DNA from: Palleronia marisminoris
GTDB taxonomy: Bacteria; Pseudomonadota; Alphaproteobacteria; Rhodobacterales; Rhodobacteraceae
Direction: 5' to 3'
Assembly: GCF_900172315.1 (NCBI RefSeq)
Contig: NZ_FWFV01000014.1
Coordinates: 1 to 58,724, forward strand
Length of the DNA: 58,724 nucleotides
In this document: positions 27,514-35,879 of the stretch, in pieces
Layout of the letters: every line of letters begins with the position of its first letter
How positions within the stretch are numbered: the first letter of the stretch is position 1
Made by a program: the position numbers and the translations under genes
Notes under the pieces: model-generated
The model's input: only the letters and a program-made list of their open reading frames with translations
The model's database searches: none
Told to the model about the DNA's origin: nothing

Positions 27514-28260
27514 TTATAGCAAAGCGCGCGATTGGGCTGGTTCGGGGCGTGCGAGATGTGTCGCATGGTCAGGGTTGGCCATCGAGATGCCGCTGCTGGT
27601 TTCCGTTGCAGCCACCTCGCTCTGCAACACGTCCCAATGCTCGGCAAGGTTGCCGCCCTCAATCCGGAAGATATCGATTGCGATCTGCGGTTCATCCGCC
27701 CAGCCGCGGATGCGTCCATGGATGGCGACGAGATTGTCCTCAGCGACGGCCAGCCCGGTTTCGTAGTAGACATGGGCGGGCAACCCCGCGACGATCGCCT
27801 GCAACGCGTCGCGGCCTTGGGGAATGTTCGGGTTGTGCTGGGCATAATCCGGAGCGTAGAGCCGATCCACGGTCGAGGCTTCATGGGGAAAGTGGCCATC
27901 ACGCGACCCGCAGATCACGTCTCCGACGATCGTCCTTACTGCAACAAGGCGCTGGTGCTCGAAGCGATGACGGACCGCATCGACAAACTTTGGATCTTGG
28001 CAGGTGTTTGTGAGTTTGCTTTCAATCACCTCCTGGCCGGGAAGCACGTCCGTGACATGCTGGAAGATCACGCCGCCGAGTTCCGCGACGACACTGGTCA
28101 GGATGGTGGTGTCGAAGACCTTGGCCATTTTGGCGAGCGCGGGCGTAGTGTTCACCACCGCCTGCGGGTCGTGGCTGTTCAGGTCCGCGAGCTGGTAACG
28201 CTGATCGAGGACAGAATCATCTTGGCGAAGAAGAGAGCCAGGGCCGTTACGGAAAGGCAT
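27514..28260 (-). CDS. Chimeric isochorismatase-like / SnoaL-like protein
   Basis: Residues 1 to about 95 match the YcaC-type isochorismatase family (MPFRNG.GSLLR.DDSVL start, then NTTPALAKMAKVF, ILTSVVAE and TDVLPGQEVIE). The family normally reads LIDHQP after the DSVL segment, but here the sequence goes straight to DQRYQLADL, so the catalytic Asp motif is missing. At about residue 95 the protein switches to a SnoaL/NTF2-like domain with DRLYAPDYAQHNPNIPQGRDAL and GNLAEHWDVLQ. The intervening half of the hydrolase is lost. The frame remains open through the joint. A GAGGAG site precedes the ATG at 28260. The SnoaL-like half may fold, but the hydrolase half cannot be active. Confidence 0.75.
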   Translation of the reverse strand: MPFRNGPGSLLRQDDSVLDQRYQLADLNSHDPQAVVNTTPALAKMAKVFDTTILTSVVAELGGVIFQHVTDVLPGQEVIESKLTNTCQDPKFVDAVRHRFEHQRLVAVRTIVGDVICGSRDGHFPHEASTVDRLYAPDYAQHNPNIPQGRDALQAIVAGLPAHVYYETGLAVAEDNLVAIHGRIRGWADEPQIAIDIFRIEGGNLAEHWDVLQSEVAATETSSGISMANPDHATHLARPEPAQSRALL

Positions 28261-28393
28261 CTCAGTCTCCTCGGAATCTAGAAATTCTGGCGTCTCCGGT
28301 GGAAGCTAGCGGTCTCCCTCAAGCGCTGCGTTGCGGAACCTGCCGATCCGGTGCCGTTCTTGCTTCCGTTGCGCCGTATCGCGTGAGAAGGCT

Positions 28394-28409
28394 CGAACGC
28401 TACCGCTTG
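28394..28409. promoter_or_regulatory. Partial match to the TetR-operator motif
   Basis: CGAACGCTACCGCTTG shares its first 12 bases with the right-hand TetR site at 19128 and matches 13 of 16 overall. It lies about 135 bp upstream of the isochorismatase/SnoaL chimera. The palindromic right arm is weaker than in the other two sites. It may be chance. Confidence 0.25.
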
Positions 28410-28456
28410 CACGAAACTTGCTTCTGACTACAGCGCAGAAGTCGTCGTGCACGTGG

Positions 28457-28690
28457 GGAGCCGGTTTCACGTCTATCCGGCCCGGGGCGGCGATCGAGTT
28501 GGCCGCAGCGTGGATGGGAATCGCGTGTGCGCCCGAGTTCGCGATCGCAGGCATGCTCGAGACGGGCCGTCCCGTTTCGTTGCTCAAGGACCTCGACACT
28601 GACGGTGGGGCGGTCAGCGCCGTCTACCTTGAGCGACGCGCGCTCGTTGAACGCCTTCGTCTCGAGGGCGACGAAGCGATCGCAGAACAG
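28457..28690 (+). pseudogene. LysR-type regulator C-terminal remnant
   Basis: The translation gives GAAIELAAAWMGIACAPEFAIAGMLETGRPV and then SAVYLERRALVERLRL (in parts). This is the end of a LysR substrate-binding domain, where family members usually read AAAGLGIA and YP.RR. The DNA-binding half is absent. The fragment runs into the convergent isochorismatase stub at about 28690. Confidence 0.55.
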
Positions 28691-28709
28691 GTCGCCTGCG
28701 GCTGGTGGT

Positions 28710-28830
28710 CGATCAGCAGCAGAGTGTGGTTGTCTGGCGTCAGCAGGCTCTCGGCCAGGTCGGCAGCATGTGCTGCCGTGAAGGACAGGGATAGCGAGAC
28801 AAGGGCTGCGCCGCTGGTTTTAAGGCTCAT
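28710..28830 (-). pseudogene. N-terminal stub of an exported isochorismatase-family hydrolase
   Basis: A start at 28830 gives a signal-peptide-like segment (ALVSLSLSFTAAHAADLA) and then LTPDNHTLLLIDHQPQ, which contains the catalytic Asp of isochorismatase-like hydrolases. After about 40 residues the sequence becomes Arg- and Ser-rich and unrelated. It is a second, separate remnant of this family. The chimera at 27514 has its own N terminus. Confidence 0.55.
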
Positions 28831-28923
28831 GGTCGTTCCTCTCTTGGATGGGAATGAGTTGCGGAAGTTGCCGGAGCGCTTGGGCGCTCTTGGCCAGAGC
28901 GCTCCGAAAGACGCGGAATTTAC

Positions 28924-29120
28924 CTAGGCGGCGAGAGCGTCGACTTCGGCTTCACCCTTGGCGATGGCCGTCTCCGCGCCGAACGCCATGGCATCGGCAG
29001 CGACGAACTTGATATCGTCGATGCCGAAGAAGCCAAGCATGTGACGCACGTAGTTCGAGGCGAAATCGATATTGGAGCCGAACGGCGTGCCATCGTGAAG
29101 GCCACGATCGCCACCATCCC
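28924..29120 (-). pseudogene. FMN-dependent azoreductase (AzoR/AcpD) C-terminal remnant
   Basis: The last 50 codons read GSNIDFASNYVRHMLGFFGIDDIKFVAADAMAFG (in parts), ending ALAA. This corresponds to the C-terminal part of AzoR-type NADH:quinone/azo reductases, where YLRHMLGFIGI-like text is diagnostic. A frame change near 29085 separates it from an upstream piece with AIVA. The N-terminal flavodoxin fold is missing. Together with the LysR stub it may be what is left of a divergent LysR-azoreductase pair. Confidence 0.5.
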
Positions 29121-29361
29121 GTTGGGCGGTGCCGGCTTCCCAGCCTCGAGTGGCGAGGCGAGCGCGCCGTCGAAACCAGCAAGCCGGGCACCGTTGCAGC
29201 AGGTTGTGCGCCGCACGGAAGGGTTGAATCCGCAATCGTGAAAAGGAGCGTCTGATTTAGGCAGATCGCCTTAGAAGGCCACCCCGATGCCGGCTGGTGC
29301 GCGCCCGGACCGAACGCAGCGCCGCCGGGCAACTCCGGCTTGCTTGAGGACAGGATCGCGA

Positions 29362-29820
29362 ATGAACACGCAGGTTGAATTCGGTGGCACAGAGCGAGGC
29401 TATGCCACGGGTATGGTTCTATGGCTACTTCGGCTGGAAGCGCTGGCGATACTCGCTGCAAGCACGACGTTTTTCTTTTTATTTGACGGCAGGATCTGGA
29501 TGTTCGCCATTCTGTTCTTTGCTCCGGACCTCAGTATTGCCGGCTATACGTTAAGCACGAAGGCGGGCGCAGTTCTCTACAACGCCGCACACAGCTACGC
29601 ACCGCACATACTCCTAGCAGTCGCTGGTGTTCTGGTCAGGTTCCCAACTCTCTGGCAAATCGCACTGATATTCTTGGCTCATGCCGCCTTCGACCGGAGC
29701 CTGAGCTACGGGCTGAAATACGCAGCTGGCTTCCGCCACACCCATCTCGGGCAGATTGGCGCCAAGCCGAGGCGACGGCTGAATTCGGTCAACAAGCAGA
29801 GGAAAGATGGAAAAAACTGA
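29362..29820 (+). CDS. DUF4260 integral membrane protein
   Basis: The 152-residue protein starts at 29362 and has hydrophobic segments at about residues 20-38, 42-60 and 84-110. The conserved signature includes LRLEALAIL, FAPDLSIAGY, LYNAAHSYAPH and a C-terminal FDRSLSYGLKYAAGFRHTHLG, which define DUF4260. The domain is complete and the length is near normal. The function is unknown. The neighbours are gene stubs, so this is one of the few intact genes between 28.3 and 30.6 kb. Confidence 0.88.
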   Translation: MNTQVEFGGTERGYATGMVLWLLRLEALAILAASTTFFFLFDGRIWMFAILFFAPDLSIAGYTLSTKAGAVLYNAAHSYAPHILLAVAGVLVRFPTLWQIALIFLAHAAFDRSLSYGLKYAAGFRHTHLGQIGAKPRRRLNSVNKQRKDGKN

Positions 29821-30685
29821 AATCATTGTCACGCGGGGCTTCCGCGAGACCCTTCGCATCAACTTACACATCTAGACCGCCGTGCGGATCGGGAACCGTG
29901 GAGAGACATTCGTACAGGGCGGGTGGAACGATGAGCTCGAGATTGCCACGGCAATCGAGGACGAGATCAGCGCAGCATCTGACAATATCGCCTTTGTACT
30001 GGCGCCCGGTGCGTCTGGAGCCAAGTCGTCCATCTTTGAAGAGCTACCACGTCGGCGGCTTTCCGTCGGTCGTCAACCAGACTATCGTGCGTCTGTACCG
30101 GCAGCATAAGCCGGACCACGCGCCGACCTAGAAGCAGTTGGCCGTCGAGGCGCTGGGTCTCCCCGCGATGCGCTTTGAAATGCGGGTCAGCGCCATCACC
30201 GACTAGGGCCGCTGCCTTCTTGGATGAGTGAAAGCGCGTACCTCTGCCCTCTACCTGCTTGCCTCCCGCGCTTGCCCTTAGCAAGAGCGTTACCGCGGCA
30301 CGTCTCGTCGCGGCCGCCGGAGAAGGTGGTATCGCTGCTTCCGGCATTCCGCTGCGTTGGGCCGCAGGATGCGGTCGGCAACTGTATCCCTCGGACCACT
30401 GGACCAAACCGGCCAGCTCGACGGGACATGATCGGTGTTTTCCATCGCTCGGGTCATTGATCCGCAAGATCGGCACATCGACGGCAGCTTCAGCGCCGTA
30501 GCATTCCTGGCCGAACGCTAAGAATTGTCCCGAGAAGCGGGTTCTGCGCTCCGTTTCAAACATTGGACTTTCAAGGCTTGCGCAGGACGTTCTCTCTCCG
30601 TGCCGGGTCACCGGCATGGGCCGCTTTCCGGCGACCCGCGGCGACGGTCGCACCCCACCTTCCAGATCAGAAAGGAACGACGACC
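29821..30685. other. 865-bp region with no recognised gene
   Basis: Several short frames exist on both strands. One at 29811 begins MEKTEIIVTRGFRETLRI and stops after 22 codons. Another near 30020-30130 gives a Val- and Tyr-containing stretch that looks coding. None could be assigned to a family. The region resembles decayed coding sequence. The end just before 30686 carries an AAAGGA ribosome binding site for the next gene. Confidence 0.4.
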
Positions 30686-31486
30686 ATGAAGATGACCGAA
30701 AAAAACACTGCCGCCGCGGCGGTCGCGGGCAGTGCCGCCCCTGGCGCCGATGCCGAACCCATCCGCAACATCGTCCTAGTTCACGGCGCCTTCGCCGACG
30801 GGTCCGGGTGGCGCGGGGTCTACGACAACCTGACCGCGCGCGGCTATGCCGTGAGCATCGTGCAGAACCCCCTGACCTCCTTCGCCGACGATGTCGCGGC
30901 GACCCAGCGGGTCCTTAACCGGCAAGACGGCCCGGTGATCTTGGTGGGCCATTCCTATGGCGGCAGCGTCATCACCGAGGCCGGCAGCCATCCAAGCGTC
31001 GGGGGACTTGTCTACGTGGCGGCCTTTGCTCCCGAGATCGGCCAATCGACACTCGACCAGTATGCCAAGATCCCGCCGCCGCCGAACTTCTTGCCAGAAG
31101 AACAGTCCGACGGCTTCGCCTACCTCAATGCAGACCTCTTCCGTGCAGGCTTTGCCGCCGACAGCGATGAGGCCGACGCGGCGTTCCTGAGGGATGCACA
31201 GGTACCGATCGCGATGGCCGCACTCGCAGCACCCGTGACCGTCGCCGCCTGGATGACCAAGCCCAGCTGGTACGTCGTTGCAACCGAAGATGGTGCTATC
31301 GCCCCCGATCTTCTGCGCAGCACCGCCCGCCGGATCGGTGCCGAGACGACCGAGGTGCCCGGCAGCCATGTCGTGTTCCTGACCCAGCCAGAGGCCGTCG
31401 CCGACGTGATCGACGCCGCGGCCAAGGGTGCGGCAGAGGCGGTCGAAGGGTTTGGTGACACAGGCATGCTCGGCCCGCTGGAGTGA
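30686..31486 (+). CDS. Alpha/beta hydrolase, EstC/salicylate-esterase-like (paralogue)
   Basis: The 266-residue product resembles the exported esterase at 12679-13443 along its length, with LVHGAFADGSGWR, the nucleophile Ser90 in GHSYGGSV, LVYVAAFAPE, an acid in ATEDGAIAPD and the catalytic His in PGSHVVFL. The N terminus is Ala-rich with a weak hydrophobic core and two Lys residues, so export is possible but less clear than for the other copy. The start at 30686 has an AAAGGA site 9 bp upstream. It is followed at 31592 by a glutathione transferase gene on the same strand. Confidence 0.88.
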   Translation: MKMTEKNTAAAAVAGSAAPGADAEPIRNIVLVHGAFADGSGWRGVYDNLTARGYAVSIVQNPLTSFADDVAATQRVLNRQDGPVILVGHSYGGSVITEAGSHPSVGGLVYVAAFAPEIGQSTLDQYAKIPPPPNFLPEEQSDGFAYLNADLFRAGFAADSDEADAAFLRDAQVPIAMAALAAPVTVAAWMTKPSWYVVATEDGAIAPDLLRSTARRIGAETTEVPGSHVVFLTQPEAVADVIDAAAKGAAEAVEGFGDTGMLGPLE

Positions 31487-31591
31487 TACCGCCAAACCTG
31501 AACGCGGACCGAGCCGCACACAATGATCAGCCTTGCCCAGGTCGTACTTTTGGCTTTCGGGCTGGCTCTGAATAAATGGGAGAATGATATT

Positions 31592-32212
31592 ATGCCTACC
31601 CTGTATTACGCCGTCGGCGCTTGCTCGCTGGCACCTCACATCGCCCTCGAATGGATCGGGGCGCCCTATGAGGCCATCAACGTGCAGTACGGCTCCAAAG
31701 AACTTGTCGCAGTGAATCCCGCCGGTGCGGTGCCGACTCTTCGCGAAGACGATGGCTGGCTTCTGACGCAATGCGGCGCGATCCTCGACTACCTCGCCTC
31801 CAAGCACCCCGAAGCGGGGCTTTCTGGCGGCGACAGCATACGCGAAAAGGCTGAAGCGCATCGCTGGTCCGCCTTCTTCACCTCGGACGTTCATGCTTCA
31901 TTCTGGCCGATCTTCATGCCTTTCCGCTACACGACAGACACAAGCGAAGCCGCCCGGAGTACAGTGATCGAGGCAGGACAGAGGTTGGTCACCAAACAGT
32001 TCCGCATTCTGGATAGCCATCTCGACACCCGGGACTACATTCTTGATGGGGGACGCTCAGTGATCGATGCCTATTCCTTTCCGATGATTCGTTGGGCCAT
32101 AAAACTCTTGCCAAATGGATTAAGGGAGTACCCCAACGTGCGGACGCTGCATGACAGGATCGCTGCCGATCCCGCAGTACAGAAAGTGCTTGACCGCGAG
32201 AGCGGTACTTGA
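31592..32212 (+). CDS. Glutathione S-transferase, beta-class-like
   Basis: The 206-residue protein starts MPTLYYAVGACSLAPHIALEW. The GACSLAPHI motif with Cys11 is the active-site region of beta-class bacterial transferases. The thioredoxin-fold half ends with VNPAGAVPTL and the glutathione-binding LTQCGAILDYLA. An all-helical C-terminal domain with a DAYSFPMIRW segment follows. The ATG at 31592 was preferred over an upstream frame extension that would add a hydrophobic stretch without a ribosome site. The next gene starts 20 bp after the stop, so the two are probably translated from one message. A role in conjugating electrophiles is likely. Confidence 0.9.
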   Translation: MPTLYYAVGACSLAPHIALEWIGAPYEAINVQYGSKELVAVNPAGAVPTLREDDGWLLTQCGAILDYLASKHPEAGLSGGDSIREKAEAHRWSAFFTSDVHASFWPIFMPFRYTTDTSEAARSTVIEAGQRLVTKQFRILDSHLDTRDYILDGGRSVIDAYSFPMIRWAIKLLPNGLREYPNVRTLHDRIAADPAVQKVLDRESGT

Positions 32213-32232
32213 CCGCAAGCGCCCTGGAAGCA

Positions 32233-33792
32233 ATGACAACGGGCCTTCACCACGTCACCGGCATCACCGCCAACGTGCAGGCCAATGTCGACTTCTACGT
32301 CGGCTTCCTCGGCCTCAAGCTCGTGAAGCGGACCGGCGGCTACGCGGATGCCGAACAACTGCATCTGCTCTATGGAGACGGCATCGGCAGCCCCGGATCG
32401 CTGCTGACCTTCCTCGTGTGGGAGGCGGCCGGCCGAGGCCGCACCGGCATCGGACAAGTCTCGGAAGTGGCGCTAGCGGTTGCGCCGTGCTCGATCGGCG
32501 ACTGGCTGACAAAGGCGCTCGCGGCTCGCGTCCCATTCGAGGGACCCTCCCGCGAGTTCGGCGAGCCGGTCTTGCGGCTAAAAGATCCTGACGGGCTGAT
32601 CGTAAAACTGGCGGGTGTCGACATGCCGACGCAAGCGCCGATTGCGGGCGCGCCGACGCGGATACGGGGCGTCACCGTATTGACCGACAAGGCTGTAGAA
32701 ACCGCACAGTTCGTGTCCCGCTTCGGCTACGGGCCTGCCGAGCGCCAAGGCATGACGCGGCGTATGGTGTCGGATACCGACGTCGTTGACGTAAGGGAGG
32801 TGTCGGGATTCGTGCCCTCCGTGCCGGGCGCCGGCGTGCCGGACCATGTGGCTTTCCGCGCGCAGGATGCCGATGCGGTACGGGCAATGCGGCTGTCGCT
32901 GAGAAATCATGGACCCACCGAGGTTCATGACAGGAAATACTTCCTGTCGCTCTATGTTCGTGATCCTGTCGGCATTCTCATGGAGTATGCGACCGATGGG
33001 CCGGGAATGATCGTCGACGAGGCACAAGAATCGCTTGGCCAGACATTGTTCCTGCCGCCACAGGATACTGACCGCGCGGAAGATCTGAAAGCAATGCTGC
33101 CGCAATTCTCTCTTCCCGGCGAAGAGCGCTTCCCTGCGCGCGACCTCCCCTTCATTCATCGCTTTAGCCGGCCGGAGCACCCGGATGGCACGACAGTGGT
33201 GCTGCTGCATGGCAGCGGCGGGCACGAAGCCGACCTGATGCCGATCGCGCGCCGCATGGCACCGCACGCTACGCTCCTGGGGGTGCGCGGCCGGGCGATT
33301 GAGGAAGGCACCAATCGCTGGTTCCGCCGGATCGACGCCACGACGATCGATGAGGCCGATCTCCGCGGCGAGGCGGAAGCCTTCGCAGCCTTCGTCAGAG
33401 CCGCCATCAGCGACTATGGGCTGGACGCGGCCAGGCTTGCCTTCCTCGGATACTCCAACGGCGCGAACCTGCTGGCCGCCGTCATCCAACTGCATCCCGG
33501 CGTCGTGCGCCGCGCGATCTTGCTGCGGAACATTCAGGCGACGGAGAAATCCGAGACTGGAGATCTTGCGGGAACGCGCGTGCTTATGCTCGATGGACGT
33601 GCCGACCCCTTCGTCCGCTCCGAGACGACGTTGGCAGACGACCTGCGTGCCCGTGGTGCGACAGTCGATGCCCGCACGCTTTCTGCCGGTCATGCGCTGT
33701 CTGGCGCCGATGTCTTGGAGGCGGCGGATTGGCTTCGAAAAAATCTGTCGGACGCAGAGACCACCCAGATGCGTGATCCCCAGGCGAGGTAA
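32233..33792 (+). CDS. Ring-cleavage dioxygenase-like protein fused to an alpha/beta hydrolase (MhqO-MhqD type)
   Basis: The 519-residue protein has two parts. Residues 1 to about 305 hold two vicinal-oxygen-chelate modules, with the first metal ligand in LHHVTGI, a second in the DHVAFRAQD region and a Glu in ILMEYATDGPG. This is the layout of hydroquinone-specific dioxygenases such as MhqO. Residues about 320-510 form an alpha/beta hydrolase with LLHGSGGHEADL, nucleophile Ser in GYSNGANLL, and a late His in SAGHALSG, like MhqD. In Bacillus these are separate genes of the quinone response. Fusion would couple ring opening and product hydrolysis. Start ATG 32233 has a GGAAG site. It is followed by convergent pirin copy 2. 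Confidence 0.85.
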   Translation: MTTGLHHVTGITANVQANVDFYVGFLGLKLVKRTGGYADAEQLHLLYGDGIGSPGSLLTFLVWEAAGRGRTGIGQVSEVALAVAPCSIGDWLTKALAARVPFEGPSREFGEPVLRLKDPDGLIVKLAGVDMPTQAPIAGAPTRIRGVTVLTDKAVETAQFVSRFGYGPAERQGMTRRMVSDTDVVDVREVSGFVPSVPGAGVPDHVAFRAQDADAVRAMRLSLRNHGPTEVHDRKYFLSLYVRDPVGILMEYATDGPGMIVDEAQESLGQTLFLPPQDTDRAEDLKAMLPQFSLPGEERFPARDLPFIHRFSRPEHPDGTTVVLLHGSGGHEADLMPIARRMAPHATLLGVRGRAIEEGTNRWFRRIDATTIDEADLRGEAEAFAAFVRAAISDYGLDAARLAFLGYSNGANLLAAVIQLHPGVVRRAILLRNIQATEKSETGDLAGTRVLMLDGRADPFVRSETTLADDLRARGATVDARTLSAGHALSGADVLEAADWLRKNLSDAETTQMRDPQAR

Positions 33793-33916
33793 AGCGACCT
33801 GCCACTCGACTGTCAGCCGATCCACACCGGAACACGGTTTAATCACGTCGATTGACGCAGATTGAGAAATCGCTCGGGAGTGAAGCGCATCGTCGCGCCG
33901 GGGGGCGGTGCGGCGC

Positions 33917-34852
33917 TCAGTCGGGCAGCGGGATGTGCTCGTCGCGGTCGTCCGCGGGCAGGTCGAAGCGGCCGGCGCCCCAGCGTGCGGCCCGCCACTC
34001 GGCCTTGGCCTCCTCGATGCGCTCCTGCGACGACGCGACGAAGTTCCACCAGATGTAGCGCGGTCCAGACAGCGTCGCACCGCCGAGGATCATCAGACGG
34101 GCACCCCTCTCGCCGGCGGCGACCGTGATCCGGTCGCCCGGCCGGAACACCATCATCCGGCCCGCCTCGAACGTCTGGCCTGCCACGCTGATCGACCCCT
34201 CGGAGATGTAGATCCCCCGATCCTCGTGGTCGTCCGGCATCGGCAGACGCCGCCCCGCCTCGAGCAGGACATCGGCATAGAACGTCTCGGAGAACATCCG
34301 CGCCGGCGCCGTCTCGCCGTAGGCGGTCCCGAGGATCAGCCGGACCGAGACGCCGTCGTCCTCGATCACCGGAAGGGTCGCCTTGCCGTGGTGCTGGAAG
34401 CTGGGCGTCGTGTCCTCGTCGCGCTCGGGCAGGGCGAGCCAGGTCTGGATGCCGAAGAGCCCGTGCGGCCCCTTCAGCGCCTCGACCGAAGTGCGCTCGG
34501 AATGGGTGACGCCACGGCCCGCGACCATCCAGTTCACGTCGCCCGGCCGGATCACCTGGTCGGCGCCCGTGCTGTCGCGGTGATGGAAGTCGCCGCGATA
34601 GAGATAGGTGACCGTGCCGAGCCCGATATGCGGGTGCGGCCGCACGTCAATGCTCTGTCCGGTCAGAAGTTCGGCAGGGCCGGCCTGGTCGAAAAAGATG
34701 AAGGGGCCCACCATCTGCCGTTTCGGCGCAGGCAGCGCACGCTTGACCTCGAAGCCTCCAAGGTCGCGCGCCCGCGGGATGATGAGAGTCTCGACCGCGT
34801 CGGCGCCCGTCTCGTCGGGGCAGCCTGGCGCGAGTGCAGGGTTCCAGCTCAT
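33917..34852 (-). CDS. Pirin family protein (copy 2)
   Basis: The 311-residue protein has exactly the length of pirin copy 1 and is highly similar (MSWNPALAPGCPDE start, HPHIGLGT, FHHRDSTG, WWNFVAS). The codon usage of this copy appears more GC-rich than copy 1 by eye. The start at 34852 was chosen because it aligns with copy 1. An in-frame upstream ATG would add 17 residues. It lies 133 bp downstream of a LysR gene on the same strand and converges on the dioxygenase-hydrolase fusion. A function in quinone or flavonoid oxidation is plausible from its neighbours only. Confidence 0.92.
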   Translation of the reverse strand: MSWNPALAPGCPDETGADAVETLIIPRARDLGGFEVKRALPAPKRQMVGPFIFFDQAGPAELLTGQSIDVRPHPHIGLGTVTYLYRGDFHHRDSTGADQVIRPGDVNWMVAGRGVTHSERTSVEALKGPHGLFGIQTWLALPERDEDTTPSFQHHGKATLPVIEDDGVSVRLILGTAYGETAPARMFSETFYADVLLEAGRRLPMPDDHEDRGIYISEGSISVAGQTFEAGRMMVFRPGDRITVAAGERGARLMILGGATLSGPRYIWWNFVASSQERIEEAKAEWRAARWGAGRFDLPADDRDEHIPLPD

Positions 34853-34985
34853 TCGACGTCCTCTCCTTGGCAGCCGGTCGATCACCGCTCCGGCCAGCGA
34901 CACGGTTCATGGCCGATCTAGCGAGGGATAGCGGAGGCAGCTAGCGCCGTGGGCCGGGGTGTTGTGTCGCCGAACGGGGAACGCT

Positions 34986-35879
34986 TCATCCGTGAAGCCC
35001 CCAGCGTTCGGGGTTCGTTCTGAAGTCCTCCACCAACAGATCGGCAAGAACCCGAACTTTCTGGGCCGGGTGCGGTCCGGGCGGCCTGATGACGTAAGCG
35101 CCGGCAGTCGGCGGTGGATAGTCCGTCATGACCCGCACCAGGGCGCCCGATGCGAGTTCCGCGTGAATGAGGCAGTCCGGCAGGAACGCGAGGCCGAGGC
35201 CCTTGACCGCAGCAGTCGCCAGCGCCGTGCCGTTGTCGGCCTTGAACCGGCCCTGCGGATGCACACGCACCACCTTTTCGTCGTCCATGAGCCGCCACGG
35301 CTCCGTCCCCTGAAGAAGCGCGTCATGCCCCGCGAGATCGTCAGGCGTCTTCGGCGCACCACGTTCGCGGATGTAGTCGGGGCTGGCGACGAAGCTGCCC
35401 TCGATCGGTCCGACACGCCGCGCGACCAGGTTCGAATCCTCGAGGTAGCCGACCCGGATCGCGCAATCGAACCCCTCGGCGATCAGGTCGACGAAGCGAT
35501 CGGTGTAGCAGCTGATGATCTGAAGCTGCGGGTGCCGCCGCGCCATGTCGGCAAGGGCGGGCGCGAAGTGCGTTGGCCCGAACGACAGTGGGACGCTGAC
35601 CCGAAGGCGACCGCGGAGCTCACCTGTCGGATGGATCGTCTCGCGCGCAAGGTCGATCTCGGTGCCGATCCGGGCCGCATGCTCGCGGAACGTGACCCCC
35701 GCTTCGGTGAGCGCGGCGCCCCGCGTCGTGCGCGCGAGCAGCTGGACGCCGAGGTCCGCCTCGATCCGGGCCAGCCTGCGGCTGACGATCGATTTCGACA
35801 CCCCGAGCCGACGCGCAGCGGGCGAGACGCCGCCGGCGTCGGCGACCTCGACGAAGGTTCTGATATCCTCGATGTCCAT
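34986..35879 (-). CDS. LysR family transcriptional regulator
   Basis: The 297-residue protein has the N-terminal winged helix (VEVADAGGVSPAARRLGVSKSIVSRRLARIE within residues 10-40) and a substrate-binding domain with RVSVPLSFGPTHFAPAL and LPDCLIHAELASG. The length is typical. The effector is unknown. It probably precedes pirin copy 2 in the same direction. LysR regulators of this CrgA/AaeR-like subgroup often control genes for aromatic or quinone compounds. There is no divergent partner gene intact upstream. Confidence 0.9.
   Translation of the reverse strand: MDIEDIRTFVEVADAGGVSPAARRLGVSKSIVSRRLARIEADLGVQLLARTTRGAALTEAGVTFREHAARIGTEIDLARETIHPTGELRGRLRVSVPLSFGPTHFAPALADMARRHPQLQIISCYTDRFVDLIAEGFDCAIRVGYLEDSNLVARRVGPIEGSFVASPDYIRERGAPKTPDDLAGHDALLQGTEPWRLMDDEKVVRVHPQGRFKADNGTALATAAVKGLGLAFLPDCLIHAELASGALVRVMTDYPPPTAGAYVIRPPGPHPAQKVRVLADLLVEDFRTNPERWGLHG

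Noticed and set aside
29967-30653. Minus-strand frame of about 228 residues in the 29.8-30.7 kb gap
   Set aside because: The translation is Arg-, Pro- and Ser-rich with no recognisable motif and no plausible ribosome site.
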